A stretch of DNA of 64,000 nucleotides from Prochlorococcus sp. AG-347-K16 (GTDB taxonomy: Bacteria; Cyanobacteriota; Cyanobacteriia; PCC-6307; Cyanobiaceae), in contig QCCD01000009.1 of NCBI GenBank assembly GCA_003281405.1, positions 1 through 64,000 on the forward strand. The letters are read 5' to 3'. Positions 29,203 to 39,736 of the stretch are shown piece after piece. The position numbers and the translations under genes were made by a program. Under the pieces are notes generated by a model. That model had not been told where the DNA came from. It saw only the letters and a program-made list of their open reading frames with translations, and did no database searches. How positions within the stretch are numbered: the first letter of the stretch is position 1; every line of letters begins with the position of its first letter.

Positions 29203-30204
29203 TTAAAGACTGATACTCTTAGCACCATCTTTTATATGGACAGTATTTGTGAACCTTGCAGTACTATCTAATGTACTAATAACTAGACTACTTGTTCTAA
29301 CACAATCCCTTTCAAATTTAACTCCGTCAAATAGTAATCCATCAGTTATTCCACTTCCAGCGAAAACGACATTTTCTCCCGATGCTAATTCATTAGCTTC
29401 ATAGATTTTATCTATATCGGTTATGCCCATTTCATTAAGACGTTTTATATTTCCTTCTTTTGTGTAATCAGCCCATTCAGAAGTTTGAGCGATTGCTGGA
29501 TCATAAACTAATTGTCCTTGAAAGTGGCCACCCAGAGCTCTCATTGCAGCAGCTGAAATAACACCTTCTGGAGCTGCACCTATACCCATCAAGCAATGTG
29601 TTCCAGTTCCTGCAAAACCACATGCAATCGCAGCTTGAACATCACCATCAGAAATCGGTTGAACTTTTGCACCACATCCTCGAATCTCTTTAATTAAATC
29701 TTTATGTCTAGTTCTATCCATTACAACAACAGTAAGCTCATCAATAGAAAGACCCAAGCAATCACTTAGTATCTTCAAGTTTTCAGTAGCTGAATTTCTA
29801 ATATCTACTTTACCTTTGGCTGCAGGAGGCGCTGCTAATTTGTTCATGTAAAAATCAGGAGCATTGAAAAGACCACCCGTATCAGAGGCAGCTAAAACAG
29901 CCATAGATCCTCTTTGATTATTCGCACAAAGATTCGTTCCTTCACAAGGATCTACTGCAAAATCGACCCCTGGACCATTTCCACTACCGACATCTTCACC
30001 TATATAAAGCATAGGTGCTTCATCTCTTTCACCTTCTCCAATAACAATTTTCCCTTTCATTTCGATTTTGCCCATTCGCAATCTCATTGCCTCGACTGCT
30101 GCAGCATCAGCTTCATCTTTTTGACCAAGTCCTGTTAGTTTTGCTGAGGCAATAGCAGCTTGCTCGACAACTTCGAGAATTTCTTGAATTAAAGTTTGAT
30201 TCAC
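29203..30204 (-). CDS. glpX: Fructose-1,6-/sedoheptulose-1,7-bisphosphatase class II (GlpX type)
   Basis: In cyanobacteria this GlpX-like enzyme dephosphorylates both bisphosphates of the Calvin cycle. The metal-binding motif is [16 protein letters not shown], followed by [27 protein letters not shown] and [11 protein letters not shown]. At 333 residues it matches the dual-function F/SBPase. Its start is divergent from rpe, separated by a 187-base gap with a perfect inverted repeat. Confidence 0.95.
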   Translation of the reverse strand: MNQTLIQEILEVVEQAAIASAKLTGLGQKDEADAAAVEAMRLRMGKIEMKGKIVIGEGERDEAPMLYIGEDVGSGNGPGVDFAVDPCEGTNLCANNQRGSMAVLAASDTGGLFNAPDFYMNKLAAPPAAKGKVDIRNSATENLKILSDCLGLSIDELTVVVMDRTRHKDLIKEIRGCGAKVQPISDGDVQAAIACGFAGTGTHCLMGIGAAPEGVISAAAMRALGGHFQGQLVYDPAIAQTSEWADYTKEGNIKRLNEMGITDIDKIYEANELASGENVVFAGSGITDGLLFDGVKFERDCVRTSSLVISTLDSTARFTNTVHIKDGAKSISL

Positions 30205-30244
30205 AATTAAATTTTGAGGATTTTCTAAAAGGTTTTGAGTATGA

Positions 30245-30273
30245 TCTCATAAAAAATGGCATTTTTTATGAGA
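30245..30273. promoter_or_regulatory. 13-bp perfect inverted repeat between glpX and rpe
   Basis: Two 13-base arms, TCTCATAAAAAAT and ATTTTTTATGAGA, are separated by GGC. The element sits 41 bases before the glpX start and 118 bases before the rpe start. Two divergent Calvin-cycle genes flank it, so an operator shared by both is a reasonable guess. A hairpin without a terminator-like T run is the alternative. Confidence 0.5.
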
Positions 30274-30391
30274 ATTATTATGCTAATAAGCTTTTTTTAA
30301 CTCTTTACAGCTGTTACTTTATCAGGCCGTGACTTGAAATTAGGAATAAACAACTAAATATAGTATCTTTATTAAATATTTTAAAAATTAA

Positions 30392-31150
30392 ATGACTGAG
30401 TCAAATCAAGCAAATTTAACTGGTGCTAATAGACCAATTCAAATAATTCCTTCAGTTTTACCAGCAGATTGGGCAAATATGGGAGCATGTGTGAAAGAGC
30501 TCGAGGAGGCTGGAGTAGATAGAATTCAATTTGATGTAATGGATGGAAATTTCGTACCAAATCTTACATTTGGGCCTGAAATGATTGCTGCATGCCGGAA
30601 ATATTGCAATGTCCCTTTTGAAACTCAATTAATGGTTAGCCAATATAACTGTGAAACCATGCTTGAATCTTATGTGAAAGCTACAAGAGGGGCGAATGGT
30701 GAACCAGGAGTAGTAATAGCTCATGCCGAAGCAAATATTCATTTGCATAGAGTTCTCGGAAGGATAAGAGATTTAGGAGGATCTCCTTCTGTTGCATTAA
30801 ACCCTCATACCCCTTTTGAAATGATTAAAAACATAATGGATATGGTTGATCATGTTTTGGTTATGACAGTTAATCCAGGCTTTGGAGGACAAGCTTACAT
30901 ACCAACAATGCTTAATAAAATAAGAGAAATAAGAAACTTTATTATCGAAAAAAACTTAGATGTAGACATTGAAGTTGATGGAGGGATAAAAGCAAATTGG
31001 ACTATTTCACAATGTGCAGATGCTGGAGCTAATTGTTTTATTGCAGGTAGTGGAATGTTTGCTTATCCAACATTAAAAGAAGGATGTGATGACTTGAGAA
31101 AAGTTGCACAAGAAGCACAAAAAGGGAATGTTCTTTCAGAACCTCAATAA
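30392..31150 (+). CDS. rpe: Ribulose-phosphate 3-epimerase
   Basis: Rpe interconverts ribulose-5-phosphate and xylulose-5-phosphate in the Calvin and pentose phosphate cycles. The (beta/alpha)8 barrel shows IIPSVLPADWANMG, FDVMDGNFVPNLTFGP with the metal-site residues, VMTVNPGFGGQ and EVDGGIKANW. The 252 residues include a longer N-terminus than in E. coli, as in related cyanobacteria. Confidence 0.96.
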   Translation: MTESNQANLTGANRPIQIIPSVLPADWANMGACVKELEEAGVDRIQFDVMDGNFVPNLTFGPEMIAACRKYCNVPFETQLMVSQYNCETMLESYVKATRGANGEPGVVIAHAEANIHLHRVLGRIRDLGGSPSVALNPHTPFEMIKNIMDMVDHVLVMTVNPGFGGQAYIPTMLNKIREIRNFIIEKNLDVDIEVDGGIKANWTISQCADAGANCFIAGSGMFAYPTLKEGCDDLRKVAQEAQKGNVLSEPQ

Positions 31151-31171
31151 ATATTCTGGATGATTAAGAAA

Positions 31172-32101
31172 TCACCCAAATATCCATCCATAACTATGCA
31201 ACCCTATTCCTAAAAAATTAACTCCTAAATAACATACTAAAACAACTAAAAAGCCTGTAGATGCTAATAATGCGGGCTTGCGTCCTTGCCAACCCTTGCT
31301 TATTCTCATGTGCAGATAAGCGGCATAAAACAACCATGAGATAAATGCCCATGTTTCTTTTGGATCCCAACTCCACCATGTGCCCCAGGCCTCATTAGCC
31401 CAAACTGCACCTGAAATCAAACCGAGAGTTAAAAGAACAAAACCTACCAATATAGAACGATAACTTAATGTATCTAATTCTTCTGAATGAGAAAATTCAA
31501 TAGGTTCAACTAAATCATTAAAAGGATAACTATTTGAAAGTTTAAATCCTCCTGTACCTGTAGAACTACTTCTGATTTGAAGCGGCTTATTTTTATTAAT
31601 AAACAAAACGGACATTGAAAGTAAAGAACCTATTATTAATGCTGCATAACTAAGCATTACGACGCTAACATGCATTACTAACCAACTAGACCTTAAAGCT
31701 GGAACTAAGTTGGATGATAATTTCAAATCCTCAGGTAAAACAAAACAGGCAAACGCAACAGTCAGTAACTCAATAGGTATAGCAATTGAAGGAATTATTG
31801 GGGCTTGGTATTCTCTTTCAACCAATAGTTGACCTAATGTGATACCCCAAGTAAGGAAGTAAAGGGATTCATACAAATTGCTAATAGGAAAGTGCCCAGA
31901 AATTGACCACCTAAAAATTAATTGTAATGTTATTAATAAGTTCACTACAATCGTAATAAGTCTTACAGCAGAAGAGGACTTTTTTTTAAAAACTGCACTC
32001 AATGATATTGGTAAGTTAATTAATAAAAAATAAAAAACTAAAAGACCTAAAACTGAAACCGGTTCATATATTAAATTTTTTAAAAAATTATCTAGTATCA
32101 T
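31172..32101 (-). CDS. ccsA: Cytochrome c biogenesis protein CcsA
   Basis: CcsA is the haem-handling membrane subunit of system II cytochrome c maturation, needed for lumenal c-type cytochromes. It has about eight membrane spans and the haem-binding tryptophan-rich motif WWSWDPKE at residues 242-249. Membrane histidines occur at H143 and H302. The 309-residue length is normal. Confidence 0.94.
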   Translation of the reverse strand: MILDNFLKNLIYEPVSVLGLLVFYFLLINLPISLSAVFKKKSSSAVRLITIVVNLLITLQLIFRWSISGHFPISNLYESLYFLTWGITLGQLLVEREYQAPIIPSIAIPIELLTVAFACFVLPEDLKLSSNLVPALRSSWLVMHVSVVMLSYAALIIGSLLSMSVLFINKNKPLQIRSSSTGTGGFKLSNSYPFNDLVEPIEFSHSEELDTLSYRSILVGFVLLTLGLISGAVWANEAWGTWWSWDPKETWAFISWLFYAAYLHMRISKGWQGRKPALLASTGFLVVLVCYLGVNFLGIGLHSYGWIFG

Positions 32102-32215
32102 TTCTAGAAATTTCTCAAGTTTAGATATTTAATGACAATCAAATAATAATTTAAATCATTCTTATATGAGTAAATCTTTAATAATAAAGTTTTAATTTAT
32201 TTTTAAAAAAGCATT

Positions 32216-32944
32216 TTAAAGTTTGAAATTATCTCCTAGGTAATACTTCTTGACTATTGGATTATCGGCCAATTCACTTGATGAACCTTTAGCTAAAATT
32301 TTTCCTTCACTCAATACATATGAATTGTTCGTAATTAGAAGGGTTTCCCTTACATTATGGTCTGTAATGAGAATACCCACCCCATCACTACTTAATTTAA
32401 GAATTAATTTCTTTAGATCATTAACAGCTAGAGGATCGATCCCGGCAAAAGGTTCGTCTAATAACAAATATTTAGGTCCTTTTCTGCCTACAGTAAGAGC
32501 CCTAGCTATCTCACACCTCCTCCTCTCTCCTCCTGAAAGTTGATAACCATAATTGTCTACAAAGTTATTCAAATTAAATTCATTAATTAATTGTTCTCTT
32601 CTATTTCTTATCGCTGCTTTACTATAAGAAGAATTTTGTAAAGCCAGATCAATATTATCCTTAACAGTGAGGTCTCTAAATATACTCGCTTCCTGAGTTA
32701 AGTACCCTAACCCAAGTCTTGATCTAATTGGTAGAGGAAGATTGGTTATATTTTTCCCATTCATTAAAATTTCACCTTTATCTGGTTTTATATTCCCAAC
32801 AGCAAGATTAAAAGTTGTAGTTTTACCAGCACCATTAGGTCCCATCAAACCTACAACTTCCCCTGGATTAACAGTTATGGAGACATCATTTACGATTAAT
32901 CTTCCTTTAATTGAAAGGGATACATTATGAATCTTTAAGTTCAT
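32216..32944 (-). CDS. lptB: LPS export ABC transporter ATP-binding protein
   Basis: LptB powers extraction of lipopolysaccharide from the inner membrane. The Walker A motif GPNGAGKTT is at residues 35-43, the signature LSGGERRR near 136, and Walker B LLLDEPFAGIDP near 159. The RRR signature and GLGYLTQEASIF are typical of LptB. LptA, LptC, LptF and LptG genes are not in the window. Confidence 0.92.
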   Translation of the reverse strand: MNLKIHNVSLSIKGRLIVNDVSITVNPGEVVGLMGPNGAGKTTTFNLAVGNIKPDKGEILMNGKNITNLPLPIRSRLGLGYLTQEASIFRDLTVKDNIDLALQNSSYSKAAIRNRREQLINEFNLNNFVDNYGYQLSGGERRRCEIARALTVGRKGPKYLLLDEPFAGIDPLAVNDLKKLILKLSSDGVGILITDHNVRETLLITNNSYVLSEGKILAKGSSSELADNPIVKKYYLGDNFKL

Positions 32945-33030
32945 TTTCCTTGTGATCGATTAGTTTTCTTGTTTTCTTGAAAAAAAATGCATATAGATAA
33001 TAATAATTTAATTGAAGATAAAGATATATA

Positions 33031-33399
33031 TCAAAGAGGTTTCAAAAAAGGCTTATCATCCTCGTTTAATAGTTCTTTAAATTGTAATTTCCTCAATAAA
33101 TCTTCCAAACATTGGCAGAAGGATTCAAGATCAATCCCTAAATCAATTTTCGTTCTAGTTTTTATTCTGCCTAAACCCTCTCCAAGCAAAATAGTAGCTC
33201 CATTTAAATTACCTTTACTTAAGTGAAACTGAGAAACAGATACTTGTAAAATTCCTTGGATAACTTGTCTTTCGTCACCATCTACGGAATTCCATATTTC
33301 TTCAAAAGCGTCATGAGCCTCATACCATTCATGATTGTTAAAAAGATTTAAAGCTGTAAAAAGGGAATCTTGAAAACTGTTTGTACTTTCTTCGTTCAT
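33031..33399 (-). CDS. DUF309 domain protein
   Basis: A 122-residue helical protein with the DUF309 core EWYEAHDAFEEIWNS at residues 24-38, followed by QVIQGILQVSVSQFHLSKGN. The family is common in cyanobacteria and plants and has no proven role. It lies 11 bases downstream of typA on the same strand. Confidence 0.85.
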   Translation of the reverse strand: MNEESTNSFQDSLFTALNLFNNHEWYEAHDAFEEIWNSVDGDERQVIQGILQVSVSQFHLSKGNLNGATILLGEGLGRIKTRTKIDLGIDLESFCQCLEDLLRKLQFKELLNEDDKPFLKPL

Positions 33400-33410
33400 T
33401 AAACCAAAAA

Positions 33411-35207
33411 CTAATTTTTTTTCTTTTTATTAATTTTCCTCATTCTTATTGTATCCGGTGTTACCTCTAGCATTTCATCTGGACCAATATATTCGAGCGC
33501 TCTTTCAAGGGTAATATCGACAGGTGACTGCAAAGTATCAAGTTCTTCTGCTCCTGCAGACCTCATATTAGTCAACTGCTTAGTTTTACATATATTCAAC
33601 TCAAGATCTTGAGGTCGATTATTCTCTCCAATTATCATTCCTTTATAAACTTTAACTCCAGGTTTAATGAAATAGACTCCCCTATCTTCAGCATTCTTTA
33701 AAGCATAAAATGTGGCTACACCTTCCTCAAAAGCTATGAGAACGCCGTTCCTTCTGGTTTCAAAGTCTCCTGTTTTAGGTTTATATTCATAAAACGAATG
33801 ACTCATGATACCTTCACCTCTGGTTATCCTTACAAATTCCCCTCGAAATCCAATTAATCCCCTTGATGGAACAAGAAATTCTAATTGAGTTCTACCATCT
33901 GAACTTGTCTGCATGTTTTTCATCTCTGCCTTTCTAGATCCAAGTTTTTCAATGCAAGAACCTACAGATACTTCAGGTACATCTAAAACCAAAGTCTCTA
34001 TAGGCTCACATTCAACATTATCAATTTCTCTGAAAATCACTTGAGGTTGTGAGATTTGAAACTCAAAACCCTCTCTTCTCATAGTTTCAATCAATATCCC
34101 TAGATGTAATTCTCCTCTTCCTGAAACTGAGAACCTGTCAGGAGAATCAGTTTCTTCTACTCTAAGGGCAACATTTGTTAAAAGTTCCCTCTCCAATCTA
34201 TTTTTTAATTGTCTACTAGTAACAAATTTTCCTTCCTTACCCGCAAATGGTGAATCATTGACAACAAATGTCATATTTAAGGTAGGTTCATCAACTTTGA
34301 TTAGTGGAAGAGGATGAGGAGAATCCGGACATGCTATGGTCTCACCAATGTTAACGTCATCGAAACCAGAAACAGCAACAATATCACCTGCAAATGCTTC
34401 ATTTATATCAATTCTTTGTAATCCTTCAAATCCTAATAGTTTACTAACTTTACCTTTAATAGTTTTTCCGTTTTCTTTAATTAAACTAGCCTGTTGGCCA
34501 TTTTTTATAGTTCCATTGTGGATCTTTCCAATTACTATTCTGCCTAAGAAATCAGAATAGTCCAAAGTAGTTATTTGTAACTGAAGAGGCTTATGAGAGT
34601 CACCTACTGGAGGAGGAACGTGTCTGATAATAGCTTCAAAAAGAGGCATCATATTGTCACTATTAGATTCCATCTCTTCTTTTGCGAAACCTGATAAGCC
34701 GCTCCCAAAAAGATAAGGGAAATCACATTGATCATCATCAGCTCCTAATTCCAAAAACAAATCAAGGACCTTATCAATTGCTATTTCTGGTACTACTCGT
34801 GGTCTATCAATCTTATTTACAAATACTATAGGTCTAAGTCCTTTTTCTAATGCTTTTTTTAAAACAAATCTTGTTTGAGGCATAGGGCCCTCATTTGCAT
34901 CAACTATAAGCAGACAACCATCAACCATTCCCAAAACCCTCTCTACTTCTCCTCCAAAATCAGCATGCCCAGGTGTATCTATAATATTAATTCTGGTGTC
35001 TTTGTAGTTGACTGCAGTATTTTTTGAGAGAATTGTTATGCCCCTTTCTCTTTCAAGATCATTTGAATCCATTACACATGTAGGGATAACTTCATTGTCT
35101 CTAAATATTCCTGATTGAGATAACAATGCATCTACAAGAGTTGTCTTCCCGTGATCTACGTGAGCAATAATTGCAACATTTCTAATTTCTTTTATCGAAG
35201 ATGACAT
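33411..35207 (-). CDS. typA: Ribosome-associated GTPase TypA/BipA
   Basis: TypA is a translational GTPase linked to stress and cold growth and to 50S assembly. G1 is AHVDHGKTT (15-23), followed by [14 protein letters not shown] (G3) and FVNKIDRP (G4). EF-G-like domains III and V and the BipA-specific C-terminal domain fill the 598 residues. Length and motif order are normal. Confidence 0.96.
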   Translation of the reverse strand: MSSSIKEIRNVAIIAHVDHGKTTLVDALLSQSGIFRDNEVIPTCVMDSNDLERERGITILSKNTAVNYKDTRINIIDTPGHADFGGEVERVLGMVDGCLLIVDANEGPMPQTRFVLKKALEKGLRPIVFVNKIDRPRVVPEIAIDKVLDLFLELGADDDQCDFPYLFGSGLSGFAKEEMESNSDNMMPLFEAIIRHVPPPVGDSHKPLQLQITTLDYSDFLGRIVIGKIHNGTIKNGQQASLIKENGKTIKGKVSKLLGFEGLQRIDINEAFAGDIVAVSGFDDVNIGETIACPDSPHPLPLIKVDEPTLNMTFVVNDSPFAGKEGKFVTSRQLKNRLERELLTNVALRVEETDSPDRFSVSGRGELHLGILIETMRREGFEFQISQPQVIFREIDNVECEPIETLVLDVPEVSVGSCIEKLGSRKAEMKNMQTSSDGRTQLEFLVPSRGLIGFRGEFVRITRGEGIMSHSFYEYKPKTGDFETRRNGVLIAFEEGVATFYALKNAEDRGVYFIKPGVKVYKGMIIGENNRPQDLELNICKTKQLTNMRSAGAEELDTLQSPVDITLERALEYIGPDEMLEVTPDTIRMRKINKKKKN

Positions 35208-35331
35208 TTATAGAATCTATATAAATAGTATATTGACTTTAATAAGGCTAACTCAAAGTATGCTTATTATGAGAATTTTTCCTTTAAGACTTTGAAAAAT
35301 ATAATCTAATTGAATAATTAAATTTAAGCAA

Positions 35332-36051
35332 TTAGTTTTGTAATTTTCTATTTGATCTTTCAAAAACTTTTAATGCTTCAATTGACCCCTCATATCTCCA
35401 ATGCCAGGGTTCGTAATCTATATATCTATTATCTTTATTGAACGATAACTTAAAGTGAAACTTAGCTGCATTTTTTATTAGCCATCTAAAGGCGTCAGTA
35501 TTTTCGAAGTCGGGTTCAAAGTCTGTCTCTCTTTGAGTAGCATCACCAATATCGATTGCAAAACCTGTACTATGTTCAGAATATCCTGGAGGGGCTGAAA
35601 CTCTAGCTCTTTCTGCCGCCTCTTGATTTCTAATAGATTTTAAAGAATAAAAGATATCTTTTTGCAAATTTATTGATCTATATCCACTTAAGAAGATCAA
35701 ATAAATTCCATCCTTTTTGGCTTCTTCTCTCATCTTTAGTAGGGAATCACGCATATCCATATGAACCTCAATATTAGGCTCAATTAAAACTAGTTTCTCT
35801 TTAGGAGTTTCGTTATAGGGAAGATGGCCTAAAATTCTGGCATCATGATTTCTTTCAACCTGGAATTTGAGATTATTAAGAGGTATTAATTCTAAATTCC
35901 TAATAAATCGCAATGCAGCGACAGAAAAAATAAGGAAAATAAATGGAGAAAATATTAATAATTTTTTTAATAATGTTGAATTTGAGTTATTTAAGTAAGT
36001 TCTTTTGGCAAGTGGTATATCAAATTGATCAATATCTTTGTTTAGTTCCAA
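35332..36051 (-). CDS. D-alanyl-D-alanine carboxypeptidase, VanY-like (M15B)
   Basis: A 239-residue peptidase with a cytoplasmic N-terminus, one membrane anchor at about 28-48, and a periplasmic zinc domain. The metal-site motifs are PGYSEHSTGFAIDIGD (H and D ligands) and EPWHWRYEG (third histidine). Family members trim the terminal D-Ala of cell-wall peptides. It is the first of two M15 peptidases in the window. Confidence 0.88.
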   Translation of the reverse strand: MELNKDIDQFDIPLAKRTYLNNSNSTLLKKLLIFSPFIFLIFSVAALRFIRNLELIPLNNLKFQVERNHDARILGHLPYNETPKEKLVLIEPNIEVHMDMRDSLLKMREEAKKDGIYLIFLSGYRSINLQKDIFYSLKSIRNQEAAERARVSAPPGYSEHSTGFAIDIGDATQRETDFEPDFENTDAFRWLIKNAAKFHFKLSFNKDNRYIDYEPWHWRYEGSIEALKVFERSNRKLQN

Positions 36052-36165
36052 TATTTTAGAAGTGAATTTGGAAAAGATATTTCGATATTAACTATTATTT
36101 TAAGAAATGCACTTTTATAAGCAAAAAAGATGTAGTTTTTATATACAGTATTATTTTTTTTTCAT

Positions 36166-37506
36166 ATGTTGAGGGTTGCTGTTATTGGTGGAGGTCCAAG
36201 TGGTTCATGTGCGGCAGAAATACTTGCTAAAGCTGGAATAAAAACTTGGCTCTTCGAGAGAAAATTAGATAATGCAAAACCATGTGGAGGAGCAATTCCA
36301 CTTTGTATGGTCGAAGAATTTGATTTACCGGAGTCAATAATAGATAGAAAAGTAAGGCATATGAGAATGATATCTCCATCAAATAGAGAGGTAGATATAA
36401 GTTTAGATAGAGTTTATGGGAAAAGTGATAATGAGTTTATTGGGATGTGTAGAAGAGAAGTTATGGATGCCTTTATGCGTAACAGAGCATCAGATCTTGG
36501 TGCTACATTAATAAATGGATTAGTTACTTCTATTGATACTGGCGATAATAATCAAGGGCCCTATAAGCTTTCCTACTCAGATTTTACTAATGGAGATAAA
36601 AAAGGGGAACTCAAAGAGCTTACTGTTGACCTTTTGATCGGAGCTGATGGAGCCAATAGCAGAGTTGCAAAAGCAATGGATGCAGGAGATTACAAAGTTG
36701 CCATAGCATTTCAGGAAAGAATTAAATTGCCTAAAGAAGAAATGAGTTACTACGAAGATCTTGCTGAAATGTATGTCGGAACTGATGTTTCTCCTGATTT
36801 TTATGGGTGGGTATTTCCTAAATATGATCATGTTGCTGTGGGCACTGGAACCATGCAAAAGAACCAGTCATTAATTAAAGGACTTCAAGAGGGTGTAAGA
36901 AATAGGGCAAAGAAAAGACTTGTTAATGGTGAAGTAATAAAGGTAGAAGCTCACCCTATTCCTGAGCATCCAAGGCCAAGAAGAGTAGTTGGGAGGATGG
37001 CATTGGTTGGTGATGCTGCTGGTTATGTTACAAAAAGTTCTGGAGAGGGTATATATTTTGCCGCAAAAAGCGGAAGAATGTGTGCTGAAGAAATTGTTGA
37101 AGCATCAAAAAACGGTCAAGTAATTCCATCAGAAAAAGATTTAAAAAACTATCTTAAAAAATGGGATAAAAAATATGGCACAACTTATAAGGTGCTAGAA
37201 ATCCTTCAAAATATTTTCTACAGAAATGATTCTGCTAGAGAAGCCTTTGTTGAGATGTGTGATGACATGGATGTACAAAGACTTACTTTTGATAGTTACT
37301 TATACAAAAAAGTTGTCTCCATGAAACCATTACAGCAACTTAAAATTACAATGCTTACACTTGGTTCGATTTTAAGAGGGAAAGCCCTAGCACCTTTAAA
37401 ATATAAACCCGTTGATAGTGCTGTTAGGGAAAATAAAGAAGTAGAAAAAATGCTAGAAAATTATTCAATAAAGGGAGGCATTAAAGTTAAAAGTTCAAAA
37501 GTGTAA
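36166..37506 (+). CDS. chlP: Geranylgeranyl reductase
   Basis: ChlP reduces the geranylgeranyl group to phytyl for chlorophyll and tocopherol. The FAD-binding start VAVIGGGPSGSCAAEIL is at residues 4-20. KPCGGAIPL is near residue 44, GADGANSRVAKAM is the GD-type motif, and RMALVGDAAGYVTKSSGEG is the second FAD motif. The 446-residue size is normal. Its end overlaps the convergent glyS end by 20 bases. Confidence 0.95.
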   Translation: MLRVAVIGGGPSGSCAAEILAKAGIKTWLFERKLDNAKPCGGAIPLCMVEEFDLPESIIDRKVRHMRMISPSNREVDISLDRVYGKSDNEFIGMCRREVMDAFMRNRASDLGATLINGLVTSIDTGDNNQGPYKLSYSDFTNGDKKGELKELTVDLLIGADGANSRVAKAMDAGDYKVAIAFQERIKLPKEEMSYYEDLAEMYVGTDVSPDFYGWVFPKYDHVAVGTGTMQKNQSLIKGLQEGVRNRAKKRLVNGEVIKVEAHPIPEHPRPRRVVGRMALVGDAAGYVTKSSGEGIYFAAKSGRMCAEEIVEASKNGQVIPSEKDLKNYLKKWDKKYGTTYKVLEILQNIFYRNDSAREAFVEMCDDMDVQRLTFDSYLYKKVVSMKPLQQLKITMLTLGSILRGKALAPLKYKPVDSAVRENKEVEKMLENYSIKGGIKVKSSKV

Positions 37507-39649
37507 AGTCGGCTATTTTTAGAGAATAATTTCTAATTAAGCTCAATAGATATAGTCTATTATTTCTTATTTTTAAATCCTCTGACATTATTAGTACTCC
37601 CTTTTCATTATCAAATAAATCCTCGATAGTTTTTACATTAATCTCAAACAAATTTAGAAGTTCCAAATAATTGCAAGAACCTTTCGAAAAAAGTTTTTCT
37701 AATTCTCCAATAAATTCAAAAACTTTAAATTCACAATCTTTTTCAAAAAGTTTGGTGTTTACATAATCTCTTGTTGAGAGAACTTCTCTTGAAAGATCAC
37801 TATTAATGGCTAATTTACTTACCCTAGTAATTACCTTCTGGATTTCAACAAAATTATCCTTTTCATTAAAATTCATAATAGATGAAATCCTATCTTTAAG
37901 ATCAACAATATTCAATACTCTTTCTTGAGATAATTGATCAGAAGAGCAAACGGCCTTTATTAATTCTTTACTTAGTGATATTTCTTCTAGATGACTAACA
38001 ATTCTTTGAACTAAAAATTCATTTAAATCATTAAATACTGTTTCTCTTGAGAAGTTTAAATTCGGAAATGCAATTTTCCAAAAATCAATAAGTTCGTTAA
38101 ATAATTTATCTAAAGGTAAATCAAGTTCAAAATCCCAAATTATTTTAATCACTCCGTTCAGATTTCTTCTCAAAGCATAAGGATCAGATGATCCACTAGG
38201 ACGTTTACCAGAAATAAATATACTTATTAAAGTTTCGACCTTATCTGCTATAGAAACTATTGCACCATATTTTGTGGAGGGCAAAACATCTTTATAAAAA
38301 GAAGGTAAATAATGTTCAGCGACAGCCAAGCAAACATCCTCACTAAATCCCTCATATTTAAGATATTTACCACCCATTATTCCTTGCAGTTCAGGGAATT
38401 CGAAAACAATTTCGCTACATAAGTCGTTTTTACAGTATCTTGCAGCTTCTATTATTTTTTTTTCTTCTAAAGACTTATCATTTAAAAATTTAAGAATTTT
38501 TTTAGTAACTTCCTCTATCCGTTCTACCCTTTGAAATATATTTCCAAGTCCTTTCAAATAGGAAACAGATTTAAGTTTTTCATTTCTTTCGATTGAAGCA
38601 ACTTTTTTGTCACTTTCTACGAAAAACTTTGCATCTGAAAACCTTGCCCTCAACACTTTCTCATTACCTTTGGCAATATTATTATTTGATTCTTCAAGAC
38701 CATTTGAAATAACACAGAAAGTTGTACTAATATTTTTTTCAGAGCTTAAATCTAGTTTTGAAAAACTTTTGTTTCTCAATAAAAGAGGAACGTATCTCTG
38801 ATGACTTTTCATGACTGTTGAGAGAACTTCAACAGGAAGATCAAGAAATTCATCACTAAATTTGCCAATAATTAAGTCTGGCCATTCGACTAAATCAGTT
38901 AGTTCATTTAGTAGTCCTTCTGAAAGATCAGGTTTCAAATTTAAAGATTTAGATGCCTGAGTTATTAAACTTTCAATTTTTTCTTTTCTTTCTTTTCGAA
39001 TAGCTATTACTCTATTTCGTTTCAATAATTCAAAAAAATCATCAGGATTCTTAACTTCTAAAACTTCATTGATTAGCCTATGACTTTTTGTTTTATTACT
39101 TATTTTGATCTTTGGATCACATTCATCAAATTTAAAATCAAGAATTTCATCGTTATAAATAGAGGCAATCCACCTAATAGGTCTTGAAAATTTTATGTTG
39201 CCAGCTCCCCATTTCATAAATCGAGGGCCTTGAAGACTCTTTACTAATTTTGGGACAATCGAAGACAAAGAAATTTTTGTTGATAGTCCTTTCTCAATTT
39301 TCTTTCCAAATACAAAATCACCCTTTTCTGTATTTTTTATTTCTAGCTCACCTACATCAATATCTAAGCTATTAGCAAATCCTAAAGCAGCATTAGTAGG
39401 ACATCCATTTAAATAAGCTGAATTTGCTTTAGGCCCTTTTCTTTCTATTACCTTATCTTCTGCATAATCAACTAAACCTTCGAGAAGAAGAACTATCCTC
39501 CTTGGTGTGGAGGTAACAACTATATGTTCGAATTTAATTAACTTTTTATCCAATTCAAATTCTATTAGAGATTTAAATTGCTCTAGAACAGAATGAGAAA
39601 ATTTTGCGGGCAACTCTTCTGTTCCTATCTCAAGTAAATATTTAGACAA
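37487..39649 (-). CDS. glyS: Glycyl-tRNA synthetase beta subunit
   Basis: The large subunit of the alpha2beta2 bacterial GlyRS. The N-terminus YLLEIGTEELPAKF is diagnostic. Later motifs include GPRFMKWGAGNIKFSRPIRW, VMKSHQRYVPL and GKRPSGSSDPYALRR. At 720 residues it is full length. The alpha subunit GlyQ is not in the window. Confidence 0.96.
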   Translation of the reverse strand: MSKYLLEIGTEELPAKFSHSVLEQFKSLIEFELDKKLIKFEHIVVTSTPRRIVLLLEGLVDYAEDKVIERKGPKANSAYLNGCPTNAALGFANSLDIDVGELEIKNTEKGDFVFGKKIEKGLSTKISLSSIVPKLVKSLQGPRFMKWGAGNIKFSRPIRWIASIYNDEILDFKFDECDPKIKISNKTKSHRLINEVLEVKNPDDFFELLKRNRVIAIRKERKEKIESLITQASKSLNLKPDLSEGLLNELTDLVEWPDLIIGKFSDEFLDLPVEVLSTVMKSHQRYVPLLLRNKSFSKLDLSSEKNISTTFCVISNGLEESNNNIAKGNEKVLRARFSDAKFFVESDKKVASIERNEKLKSVSYLKGLGNIFQRVERIEEVTKKILKFLNDKSLEEKKIIEAARYCKNDLCSEIVFEFPELQGIMGGKYLKYEGFSEDVCLAVAEHYLPSFYKDVLPSTKYGAIVSIADKVETLISIFISGKRPSGSSDPYALRRNLNGVIKIIWDFELDLPLDKLFNELIDFWKIAFPNLNFSRETVFNDLNEFLVQRIVSHLEEISLSKELIKAVCSSDQLSQERVLNIVDLKDRISSIMNFNEKDNFVEIQKVITRVSKLAINSDLSREVLSTRDYVNTKLFEKDCEFKVFEFIGELEKLFSKGSCNYLELLNLFEINVKTIEDLFDNEKGVLIMSEDLKIRNNRLYLLSLIRNYSLKIADFTLLNF

Positions 39650-39736
39650 GAAAAAAATATAACTTTACTTACTATAATTTACTACCAGTTAAATAAGCTT
39701 TTCGCTAATGTATAAAAAGAGATATTTTTTGGTCCT

